7,549 nt of DNA from Spirochaetaceae bacterium (lineage in GTDB: Bacteria > Spirochaetota > Spirochaetia > Treponematales > Breznakiellaceae), in NCBI GenBank assembly GCA_031290855.1, contig JAISLM010000057.1, positions 1 to 7,549 on the forward strand, given 5' to 3'. The translations under genes were made by a program, and so were the position numbers. Below, one piece after another: positions 1 through 5,420 of the stretch (positions within the stretch are counted from its first letter, which is position 1; each line of letters begins with the position of its first letter). The notes below the pieces were generated by a model, which was not told the origin of the DNA, made no database searches, and saw only the letters and a list, made by a program, of their open reading frames with translations.

Positions 1-254
1 GATTTCGTACCACACGCCCTGTTTCAGCATTCTTAAATGTCTCATGTAAATATATTGGCGATTAACCCGCGTTTTGCTTTAACATACGGAGAAAAACGGA
101 AAGAAGCCGAACCGGAAAGTACCTTCGACCTTCCGGCGGAGCGGCGGAGGGCTTTTCGTCAGGTAAAGTTTTTGCGGGCCAGGTTTAGCGCTCTGTGGCC
201 GGGAGGTTCATTCATTACAACTAACAGGCGAATGCCTGGTTTGTATTGGGCGCA

Positions 255-272
255 TCCGGCGCAAGCGCCGGA
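255..272. repeat. Perfect palindrome, 8-bp arms
   Basis: TCCGGCGC and GCGCCGGA flank the two bases AA; as RNA this would fold as a GC-rich stem with a CAAG tetraloop. No T run follows on either strand, so it is not a typical intrinsic terminator. It is one of several hairpins clustered in this intergenic region. Confidence 0.7.
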
Positions 273-366
273 CCGGGCTATCCGCTCCGATTCCGCGCAA
301 ACCGCGAAGCGCTTAAACCTCCTGCACCATGAAACAATTAAACCCCTTCCCCGTATCCCAGGTTGT

Positions 367-385
367 AGTTTTGCTTTGCAAAACT
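367..385. repeat. Perfect palindrome, 8-bp arms, TTT loop
   Basis: AGTTTTGC and GCAAAACT flank TTT. The core GCTTTGC also occurs in each unit of the 18-bp array near the right end of the window, but the flanks differ, so common origin is not shown. No gene lies next to it for which it would obviously be a terminator. Confidence 0.7.
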
Positions 386-390
386 CCGAA

Positions 391-411
391 AATAACCGCG
401 CAGCGGTTATT
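391..411. repeat. Perfect palindrome, 9-bp arms, GCA loop
   Basis: AATAACCGC and GCGGTTATT flank GCA. It begins six bases after the palindrome ending at 385, so the two would form adjacent hairpins in an RNA. The right arm runs into the second copy of a degenerate CCGCT-ATCC-GCGC motif (407-431). There is no poly-T tail on the plus strand. Confidence 0.7.
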
Positions 412-577
412 CCGCTTCTATCCCTTGCGCGTTTTGGCTGGCCAACACCACGCTTACAAAAGCCGAAGCTCTGCCTAATAGAGTTGTTTTAGTCGTAATA
501 TGCCGGCTTACAAGGCTGAAAGCCGAATCATATCGTCCAAAGAGTTCTTTTAGCGGTTAAAAGTCTATTTTCAGCCG

Positions 578-1315
578 TTAAAACAGTATCTTTTCGCGGT
601 AGGCGGCGCCGATTGCGGGCAGGGTCTGGGCGATGGGGACGCCGGGCGGGGTTTTTTGGCGCAGGTCTATCGTGAACTGGTTCATCGAGAAATGGCGGTA
701 GAGGTAGACGCTCTCCCTATCGAGGCCGCCGCGACGGGTTGCGGCTTCCAGTTCGTCCGTGTAGCGCTCGAACACGCCGTGCCGCCTCATTTCCGAATAG
801 CCCGTTATCCATACCGGGACGCGGAGCGCACGGTAGAAGTCCGCAAGCAGACGGGCCATGCTCTCCTGGGACGTTTCTATGACGCGGCGGGTCGTCTCGC
901 CACCCATGCCGCATAGTTCCCGCAGGTCGGCGGTGCGCGGCGTGTGGACGGGCGTTTTGTTCAGTATGAGCACGTTCTTCCTGAAGTCAAGGCACAGGAC
1001 CGCCTCCTTTCTGAAAAAGTTTTCCGCTATTTTGCCGGATGGCCCCACGAGGTAGCGGCGGTTCTCCGCAGCCTGCTCGCGCCGTCCCGGGTTGTCGCCG
1101 ACCAGGATCAGCCGTATGTCGGATGACGGGCCCAGCTCGTCAAGAGCCGTGTTGTATACGACCGGCGTTTCGACCTTGTAGCGCGGGCCTTTGCGCCCGT
1201 CGACCAGGCTTTGCTGGAGCTTTTGCAGGCAAGGCAGAGCGGCCTGTATCTCTTCCGTGATAGCGCGGAACTTGTCCCGGCATTCGCAAAGGGCTTTGTA
1301 CGCGCTCTCTGTCAC
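578..1315 (-). CDS. Uracil-DNA-glycosylase-superfamily-like protein
   Basis: This 245-residue protein looks like a divergent member of the uracil-DNA glycosylase superfamily, enzymes that excise uracil or related damaged bases to start base-excision repair. Seen in the sequence: VGDNPGRRE (72-80) followed by YLVGPSG (88-94) resembles motif A of the family (G-x-x-PG-x-x-E, then a VG-x-G turn). ILNKTPVHTPR (117-127) resembles the N-x-x-K-x-x-P-x-R segment. RHFSMNQF (207-214) could be the C-terminal His-Ser motif. The charged N-terminal 45 residues precede the fold and look helical. Translation starts at GTG (1313-1315), and the GTGA overlaps the TGA stop of the upstream hydrolase gene by 4 bp, which suggests translational coupling. 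It is the last gene of the rpoZ-miaA-tatD block. Substrate and activity cannot be read from sequence. It could be an inactive or differently specialised member; no member-family assignment is made. Confidence 0.7.
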   Translation of the reverse strand: MTESAYKALCECRDKFRAITEEIQAALPCLQKLQQSLVDGRKGPRYKVETPVVYNTALDELGPSSDIRLILVGDNPGRREQAAENRRYLVGPSGKIAENFFRKEAVLCLDFRKNVLILNKTPVHTPRTADLRELCGMGGETTRRVIETSQESMARLLADFYRALRVPVWITGYSEMRRHGVFERYTDELEAATRRGGLDRESVYLYRHFSMNQFTIDLRQKTPPGVPIAQTLPAIGAAYREKILF

Positions 1316-2118
1316 GGCAATCTCTTCCCGAAGACCCTGTAGAAATTTTCATCGGACGCCTTTTCCAGTGCGTCCTTTGAGCAGGATTTTCCCGCGCCGT
1401 TTCGCAGGGCGGCGGCCTCCGCTATTATCGGGCGGATGTCGGCGTGGCTGGAAAAGGCTTTGCCGCGGAGACCTTGGTACGGGGCGTCCGTCTCAAACAG
1501 CAGCCGCCCTTCGTCCAGCGCGGCGCACGTTCCGATGGCGCGTTTGTGGTTTAGTAGTATCGCCGTGCCGAAGGAGAAGTAGGCGTTTATCCCCCGGCGC
1601 AGGAGCGAGGCGGCTTCATCCGCCGTTCCCGAATACGAGTGAAACACCACGGACGGAATTTTGCTTTTCAGGCGGTCACCGTAGCGGAACATTTTCCCGA
1701 TCGCGCGGCGTATATGGAGGACGAGCGGCAGGCCGTATTCTTCCGCCACGCGGAGCTGCTCCAGAAACAGCGCCTCCTGCGCTTCTTCCGTAGCGCGGAA
1801 AGCGCTGTCGAACAGGTCGAAGCCGGTCTCCCCTACCGCGTCGAGGCGTTTCCCGGCGGCAAGCTCGTGAAGCAGCGAGAGCGAGTCTCGCACCGTTTCC
1901 GGCCCGTATTCGTCTGCGGCGCAGGCGGCGGGTAACTGGGGGTGGACGGCGAAGCAGAGTGCCATTGGGAAGCGGGCGGCGGCGCGTTCGTTGTACTGGA
2001 AGTCCTCCGCCCGCCACGCGCTTGCGGCACAGACGATGTTCAGCCTGGCCCGCTCCGCTTCCGCGCCGTCATGCAGGAGTGACAGATCGAAGGGGTGCGA
2101 GTGCGCGTCAGAGGCCAT
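1312..2118 (-). CDS. TatD-family metal-dependent hydrolase (putative DNase)
   Basis: This 268-residue protein is a TatD-type member of the amidohydrolase superfamily: cytoplasmic TIM-barrel enzymes that use two metal ions, several shown to be 3'-5' DNases acting in DNA quality control. The ligand set is visible: DAHSH with His6 and His8, Glu97 in GETGFD, His135 in LHIRRA, His160 in FHSYSG, and Asp211 in FETDAPY. Length matches the family (about 260). I chose the ATG at 2116-2118 because GAGG lies six bases upstream and the protein then begins just before the metal motif. A TTG four codons further upstream (2128-2130) is possible. The start overlaps the end of miaA by 11 bp and the stop overlaps the next gene by 4 bp, so it is co-translated in the operon. 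The true substrate is not known from sequence; family assignment is firm. Confidence 0.92.
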   Translation of the reverse strand: MASDAHSHPFDLSLLHDGAEAERARLNIVCAASAWRAEDFQYNERAAARFPMALCFAVHPQLPAACAADEYGPETVRDSLSLLHELAAGKRLDAVGETGFDLFDSAFRATEEAQEALFLEQLRVAEEYGLPLVLHIRRAIGKMFRYGDRLKSKIPSVVFHSYSGTADEAASLLRRGINAYFSFGTAILLNHKRAIGTCAALDEGRLLFETDAPYQGLRGKAFSSHADIRPIIAEAAALRNGAGKSCSKDALEKASDENFYRVFGKRLP

Positions 2119-3115
2119 CGCCTTCCTCAAGGAAAAGGGAGAGTCTGTCTCGCAGGCCTGCGGCGGAAAAGACCGTCACGTCCGCTTCCGCCGCGTTCTT
2201 TGACGAGGGCCCTTCGTGAAGTTTGATCCATGTGACGCCGCCGACTTTTTTGAACCAGGTGATCTGGCGTTTTGCGTAGCGGCGGCTGTTCCGGGCGACA
2301 AGCGCCTCGACGCCGGCATGGTCGCTTGAAAGCCGCCAGGCATCGCCGTCCCTTACAAAGAATTCCTTGTAGCCTATTGCCGCAAGCCCCGGATCGTCGG
2401 GCGTGTAGCCCCTGTCGAAAAGGCCCCGCACTTCCTCCGCAAGGCCCGCGCCGAACATTTGCGTGCAGCGCCGGTCTATCCGCAGGTAGAGTGTTTCGCG
2501 TTCCCATTCCAGGCCGATCAGAAGGAAGCGGTATTTGGCGCGGCGGCTTTCTTCGTTTGCGGCGTAGGAGGAAAGGGGGCGGCCCGTCATGCGTATCACT
2601 TCCAGGGCGCGTAGCAGCCTGTAATCGTCGTTTGGGTGTATGCGCGCCGCGCTTTCAGGGTCGGCCTCGCGCAGTTCCGCGATGAGCGGATCTCTGCCGC
2701 CCCTCTGAAGCTCAGCGGCCAGTTCTTCGCGAATGGCTGCTTCCGGGGGTGGGGAGTCGGGCAGTCCCTGGATGAAGCTTTTCAGGTAGAAGCCCGTGCC
2801 GCCTGAGATGACGGGCAGGAGGCCGCGTCTGTGTATGCCGGCGCAGGCGAGATCGGCCCGGCGCACGAATTCGCCTGCGCTAAACTGTTCGTCCGGGTTC
2901 AGTATGTCGATAAGGTGATGAGGCAGCGCGGCCTGAAGAGAGGGCGGCGGTTTTGCCGTCCCTATGTCCAGGCCGCGGTATACCTGCATCGAATCCGCGG
3001 AAACGATCTCCGCCCCGCAACCGGTTCCGCCGCAAAAAAGATCTACAAGCAGGGCGGTTTTGCCTGCGGCGGTGGGCCCGAACAGAACCGCGACCGGGAC
3101 CGGTTTTTCCGGCAT
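2108..3115 (-). CDS. miaA: tRNA dimethylallyltransferase MiaA
   Basis: MiaA transfers the dimethylallyl group of DMAPP to N6 of adenosine 37 in tRNAs that read codons beginning with U, giving i6A, which supports reading-frame maintenance and codon fidelity. The 335-residue protein shows every expected block: the P-loop GPTAAGKT (13-20); SADSMQVYRGLDIGTAKP (about 39-56) with the Asp-Ser-x-Gln catalytic and substrate segment; HHLID and the QFSAGEF stretch; SGGTGFYLK; and the C-terminal AKRQITWFK. Length is slightly above the E. coli enzyme. The ATG at 3113-3115 places the P-loop at the usual distance from the N-terminus. It lies 12 nt after the rpoZ stop with only a weak AGG upstream, so translation probably depends on coupling. 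Its 3' end overlaps the TatD gene. No truncation or frameshift is seen. Confidence 0.97.
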   Translation of the reverse strand: MPEKPVPVAVLFGPTAAGKTALLVDLFCGGTGCGAEIVSADSMQVYRGLDIGTAKPPPSLQAALPHHLIDILNPDEQFSAGEFVRRADLACAGIHRRGLLPVISGGTGFYLKSFIQGLPDSPPPEAAIREELAAELQRGGRDPLIAELREADPESAARIHPNDDYRLLRALEVIRMTGRPLSSYAANEESRRAKYRFLLIGLEWERETLYLRIDRRCTQMFGAGLAEEVRGLFDRGYTPDDPGLAAIGYKEFFVRDGDAWRLSSDHAGVEALVARNSRRYAKRQITWFKKVGGVTWIKLHEGPSSKNAAEADVTVFSAAGLRDRLSLFLEEGDGL

Positions 3116-3127
3116 TGTGTACTGTAC

Positions 3128-3349
3128 CTAATGAACCGGAATGGCGATGTTTTCCGTGTTTTCCGTCAGCCTGAATTTTACGCTTCCGTTAAAAACCTGG
3201 CGGGCCGCCAGGGATACCACCTTGCCGTCGTTCTCTTCGACTTCAGGGCCGTCAAGCCGCGAAAGCTGGTACGAGCGCCGCGAGGCCGCGCTTGTAATCT
3301 CGTATATGTTACCTTGGTATTTAATGAGTTCTTCTAAAGGAAAGATCAT
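3128..3349 (-). CDS. rpoZ: RNA polymerase omega subunit (RpoZ)
   Basis: This short protein (73 residues) fits the omega subunit, which binds the beta' subunit and helps RNA polymerase assemble and stay stable. Seen: the N-terminal helix MIFPLEELIKY; YEITSAASRRSYQLSRL (about 14-30), matching the conserved omega helix pattern with the A-x-RR-x-x-Q core; then ENDGKVVSLAARQVFNG, the equivalent of the EN-K-V-AL-E segment of other omegas. I recall a spirochaete pattern of a short omega upstream of miaA. The frame stays open 34 codons further upstream, but those residues show no family resemblance and run across the promoter, so I start at the ATG (3347-3349). No clear Shine-Dalgarno precedes this ATG. 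It is the first gene of the minus-strand operon. Identity is from motif reading only; the alternative is a conserved small protein of unknown function. Confidence 0.85.
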   Translation of the reverse strand: MIFPLEELIKYQGNIYEITSAASRRSYQLSRLDGPEVEENDGKVVSLAARQVFNGSVKFRLTENTENIAIPVH

Positions 3350-3355
3350 ATTTCT

Positions 3356-3385
3356 ATAATAATGTTCGGGCACGTTTCGCGTCAA
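3356..3385 (-). promoter_or_regulatory. Sigma70-type promoter of the rpoZ-miaA operon
   Basis: On the minus strand TTGACG (3380-3385) is followed after 18 bases by TATTAT (3356-3361); each hexamer matches the consensus at 5 of 6 positions. Only six bases, AGAAAT, separate the -10 from the ATG of rpoZ. The expected start point (about seven bases past the -10) is therefore the A of the ATG or next to it, which would make a leaderless or near-leaderless mRNA. This agrees with the missing Shine-Dalgarno. Confidence 0.6.
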
Positions 3386-3398
3386 GCGTCCGGACACC

Positions 3399-3427
3399 TT
3401 GAAAACACGGCACCGGTCTGATAAATT
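3399..3427 (+). promoter_or_regulatory. Candidate plus-strand promoter upstream of the repeat array
   Basis: TTGAAA (3399-3404) is followed after exactly 17 bases by TAAATT (3422-3427). The -35 matches at 5 of 6 positions and the -10 at 4 of 6. The expected start near 3433-3435 lies just upstream of the 18-bp repeat element. It is arranged back to back with the rpoZ promoter, with 13 bp between the two -35 boxes. It could serve a repeat-array RNA, the ATPase-glycosyltransferase-ilvB genes, or both. This is a moderate consensus match only. Confidence 0.4.
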
Positions 3428-3437
3428 TAGTGAAAAA

Positions 3438-3576
3438 GGAGGCTTTCCCAAAACTTCAGTTTTTGGGAGACAAGCTTCGCTTGGGAGACAAGCTTCGCTT
3501 GGGAGACAAGCTTCGCTTGGGAGACAAGCTTCGCTTGGGAGACAAGCTTCGCTTGGGAGACAAGCTTCGCTTGTCC
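3438..3576. repeat. 18-bp tandem hairpin array, copy 1 (six units)
   Basis: A 27-bp leader (3438-3464) includes the stem CCCAAAA...TTTTGGG at 3447-3467. It is followed by six identical copies of GGGAGACAAGCTTCGCTT (3465-3572) and then GTCC. The leader, unit and GTCC are repeated at 7429-7549, so this is a defined element rather than local slippage. Each unit can be read as CAAGC-TTC-GCTTG-GGAGA: CAAGC pairs with GCTTG in its own unit (TTC loop) or in the preceding unit (GGAGA loop). Every unit contains a HindIII site (AAGCTT). All frames are open across the array only because 18 is divisible by three and the unit has no stop; the GRQASL peptide repeat in one frame is not evidence of coding. 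Confidence 0.97.
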
Positions 3577-3595
3577 AGCTGCCTTGGATTTATAT

Positions 3596-3637
3596 GAAAA
3601 AGCGGGCCGGACCTTGGTCAGATTAGACCGCTTTTTC
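3596..3637 (+). terminator. Terminator-like hairpin in the leader of the ATPase gene
   Basis: GAAAAAGCGG (3596-3605) and CCGCTTTTTC (3628-3637) are perfect 10-bp arms; the GCGG/CCGC core followed by TTTTT has the form of an intrinsic terminator. The A-rich and T-rich flanks make it plausible on both strands. Inside the loop, GACC, GGTC and GACC segments offer two mutually exclusive small stems. It lies between the repeat array and the ATPase start, so it could end an array transcript or attenuate the downstream genes. The 22-base loop is long for a simple terminator. Confidence 0.45.
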
Positions 3638-3694
3638 GGAAACTTTTCTCAAAACCAACCGGGTTTGGGAAAGGCTCAAAGAATAGGCGTTTTT

Positions 3695-3700
3695 AAGGAG
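3695..3700 (+). promoter_or_regulatory. Ribosome binding site that fixes the ATPase start
   Basis: AAGGAG lies six bases before GTG at 3707. This is the best Shine-Dalgarno near the gene and argues against the earlier in-frame ATG at 3584, which lies immediately after the repeat array and inside the leader before the terminator-like hairpin. Confidence 0.75.
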
Positions 3701-3706
3701 ACTTTT

Positions 3707-4405
3707 GTGGTAAAAAATGAACTTGTACAGCGCAGTCCGGTCAGGCTGCTCGAAAAAACTATTCATGGCGGCCTAAAAGCCGGTGAGATAGGTATTTTGT
3801 CCGCGCCGAAGGGAATTGGAAAGACTTCGGTGCTGGTGCAGATCGCGCTGGATAAACTGTTGCAGGGTAAAAAAGTGATACATATTTCCTTCAACCAGCA
3901 TGCCAGTCATGTTCAAAACTGGTACGAAAACATCTTTGACGAGACGGCCAGGAAAAAACAACTGGAAAACGAGCGCGATGTCGCCGACGAAATCATCAGA
4001 AACCGCGTTCTGATGAATTTTAACCAGGAAGGTGTGAACAGCGACGTGATACGGCGGAGTCTCAAATCTATGATTGTCGAAGGCGGCTTCAGGGCCGATT
4101 CGATCATAATAGACGGCTTTGACTTTACCGTTGCGGAACGCGGGCGTATTTCTACGCTGAAAGACTTCGCAAAAGATATAGGGGTTTCCGTATGGTATAG
4201 CTGCGATCTGTCGGGTACGCCGCCATACGACAAACACGGCATTCCTTCCGTCGTAAAGGACATTGAATACCTTATCGACGTGGTGATCGTGCTCGATCCG
4301 AAGGCGTCCTATACCGAACTGCGCGTCTCGAAAGAACACGGCAGCTATAAAGCGGAAGGCATAGTCCGTCTGGATCCCAAAACGCTGTTGATTCTGGAAA
4401 ACTGA
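3707..4405 (+). CDS. RecA/KaiC-like P-loop ATPase of unknown role
   Basis: This 232-residue protein has the core of a RecA/DnaB/KaiC-type ATPase: HGGLKAGEIGILSAPKGIGKTS with Walker A APKGIGKT at 33-40 (Ala in place of the first Gly, a known tolerated variant), then a KKVIHISF strand. The segment DSIIIDGFDF (131-140) is a Walker B with Asp136, and VKDIEYLIDVVIVLD near residue 190 resembles the last core strand of KaiC-like proteins. The insert at about 70-125 is highly charged. No signal peptide, membrane segment or DNA-binding domain is seen, so it is probably cytoplasmic. The start is GTG with AAGGAG at ideal spacing; an upstream ATG would add 41 residues with no family resemblance. It is eight bases before the glycosyltransferase gene and probably co-transcribed with it. 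I recall similar uncharacterised proteins in treponemes but cannot name a function. Confidence 0.85.
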   Translation: MVKNELVQRSPVRLLEKTIHGGLKAGEIGILSAPKGIGKTSVLVQIALDKLLQGKKVIHISFNQHASHVQNWYENIFDETARKKQLENERDVADEIIRNRVLMNFNQEGVNSDVIRRSLKSMIVEGGFRADSIIIDGFDFTVAERGRISTLKDFAKDIGVSVWYSCDLSGTPPYDKHGIPSVVKDIEYLIDVVIVLDPKASYTELRVSKEHGSYKAEGIVRLDPKTLLILEN

Positions 4406-4413
4406 AAACGCTT

Positions 4414-5400
4414 ATGCCAGTTCAAAACGCGCTTAGGTACGGTACGGGCGGCGATCTCCCCGACGGGTCGCCAAGCCTTTCCGTCGTTGTTCCCTGCTTT
4501 AACGAAGAATCTTCAATAAAACCGCTGTACGGGGAAGTTTTGCGGGTGCTGGAAGGGGAGGCGGATGTCCGTGATTTTGAATTGATCTTTGTTGACGACG
4601 GTTCCAAAGACGCGACGCTGGCGGCGGTAAAAAAATATGCCGCGCTGGACAGTCGTGTGCATTACATATCGTTTTCGCGGAATTTCGGCAAGGAAGCGGC
4701 GCTGCTTGCCGGGCTTGCCGGTTCTGCGGGCGGCTATGTCGTCACGCTTGACGCCGACCTGCAAGACCCGCCCGCGCTGATCCCGGAAATGCTCGCCGCC
4801 GTGCGCGGCGGCGGGTTCGACTGCGCCGCCGCAAGACGGGTTACGAGGAAGGGCGAGCCGCCCGTGCGGTCGTTATTCGCACGGTGTTTTTACTGGATGA
4901 TGGCAAAATTTGCGGATATCGACGTGGTTGACGGAGCGCGCGACTTCAGGCTTATGAGCCGCGTTTATGTCGACGTGATCCTTTCGCTTGAGGAACGAAA
5001 CAGGTTTTCAAAAGGCATTTTCCCCTGGATAGGCTTCAGGACAAAGTGGTTTGAGTACGAAAACATAGAGCGCGGGTCGGGCAAAACAAAATGGTCGTTC
5101 TGGCGGCTGGTGATATACGCGCTTGACGGGATACTGGCCTTTTCGTCAAAGCCTCTCGCTATAGCGTCCGTGTTAGGTATCCTGCTTTTCCTTGCCTCCC
5201 TCGTCCTGATCTCCTGGATCGTGATTGAAAAACTGATGGGCCATACAGTGAACGTGTACGGCTGGGCGTCTACGGTCTGCATAATCCTGTTTACAAGCGG
5301 GATACAGCTTTTCAGCGTCGGCATCTTGGGGCAGTATCTTGCGAAAACGTACACCGAGGTCAAGCGCCGTCCGCATTACATTGTAAGGGAAGCGTCATAA
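4414..5400 (+). CDS. GT2 family polyprenyl-phosphate glycosyltransferase (GtrB/DPM1-like)
   Basis: This 328-residue protein is a family 2 glycosyltransferase of the GtrB/ArnC/DPM1 type, which moves a sugar from a nucleotide donor to undecaprenyl phosphate on the cytoplasmic face of the membrane. Seen: SLSVVVPCFNEE (21-32), the Rossmann-like start; FVDDGSKD (59-66); RNFGKEAAL; LDADLQDPP (112-120) with the metal-binding D-x-D; NRFSKGIFPWIGF (196-208); GSGKTKWSFW; and two C-terminal membrane hairpin helices at about 246-271 and 284-309. The C-terminus after the second helix is basic. Length is typical of the family. The ATG is eight bases after the ATPase stop; no strong Shine-Dalgarno precedes it, so coupling is likely. 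The sugar and the final glycan (lipid modification, glycoprotein or surface polymer) cannot be read from sequence. Confidence 0.93.
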   Translation: MPVQNALRYGTGGDLPDGSPSLSVVVPCFNEESSIKPLYGEVLRVLEGEADVRDFELIFVDDGSKDATLAAVKKYAALDSRVHYISFSRNFGKEAALLAGLAGSAGGYVVTLDADLQDPPALIPEMLAAVRGGGFDCAAARRVTRKGEPPVRSLFARCFYWMMAKFADIDVVDGARDFRLMSRVYVDVILSLEERNRFSKGIFPWIGFRTKWFEYENIERGSGKTKWSFWRLVIYALDGILAFSSKPLAIASVLGILLFLASLVLISWIVIEKLMGHTVNVYGWASTVCIILFTSGIQLFSVGILGQYLAKTYTEVKRRPHYIVREAS

Positions 5401-5409
5401 TCTTGTCTG

Positions 5410-5413
5410 TGAG
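5410..5413 (+). promoter_or_regulatory. Ribosome binding site of ilvB
   Basis: GAGG precedes the ATG at 5421 by seven bases. It decides for this ATG over the in-frame TTG at 5403, which would add six residues with no family resemblance. Confidence 0.6.
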
Positions 5414-5420
5414 GTTGATA

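Larger units (their letters stand above)
1..577. other. Gene-poor, palindrome-rich intergenic region
   Basis: No convincing gene is seen here. A 151-codon open frame at 37-492 on the plus strand lacks a ribosome binding site, has no recognisable domain, and runs straight through several perfect palindromes, so I treat it as chance. Palindromes are dense: CAGGC-GAAT-GCCTG at 225-238, then longer ones at 255-272, 367-385 and 391-411, then TTGG-CTGG-CCAA at 434-445. Two similar stretches, 278-300 and 407-431, share the pattern CCGCTYC-ATYCC-GCGC. An imperfect stem at 552-579 lies at the end of the neighbouring minus-strand gene but has no T tail in that direction. I see no tRNA or rRNA. The region may be a relic of a mobile or recombination-associated sequence, or untranslated structured DNA. 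Confidence 0.6.

Noticed and set aside
200..460. Integron attC sites
   Set aside because: No GTTRRRY or RYYYAAC core pair was found around the palindromes, so the classical structure is not supported.
37..492. 151-codon open frame as a gene
   Set aside because: No Shine-Dalgarno, no recognisable domain, and it crosses several perfect palindromes.
552..579. Stem as an intrinsic terminator of the UDG-like gene
   Set aside because: Two of the pairs are G-T on the plus strand and become mismatches in the minus-strand transcript, and no T run follows.
1191..1793. 200-codon plus-strand open frame
   Set aside because: It is antisense to the TatD-like and UDG-like genes, is Arg/Pro/Ser-rich without motifs, and is the shadow of GC-rich codons on the other strand.
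3350..3451. Extra 34 N-terminal residues of RpoZ
   Set aside because: The stretch runs across the best promoter in the region and does not resemble omega; the omega pattern begins at the ATG at 3349.
3438..3576. CRISPR array
   Set aside because: Units are contiguous 18-bp tandem copies without unique spacers, and no cas gene is nearby.
3399..3626. Open frame with six GRQASL peptide repeats across the first array
   Set aside because: It begins at TTG inside the promoter candidate, has no ribosome site at usable distance, and is open only because an 18-bp stop-free unit keeps every frame open; the second array gives the same effect.
3584..3706. Extra 41 N-terminal residues of the ATPase from the ATG at 3584
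   Set aside because: This stretch contains the terminator-like hairpin and shows no family resemblance, and a strong AAGGAG sits at ideal distance from the GTG at 3707.
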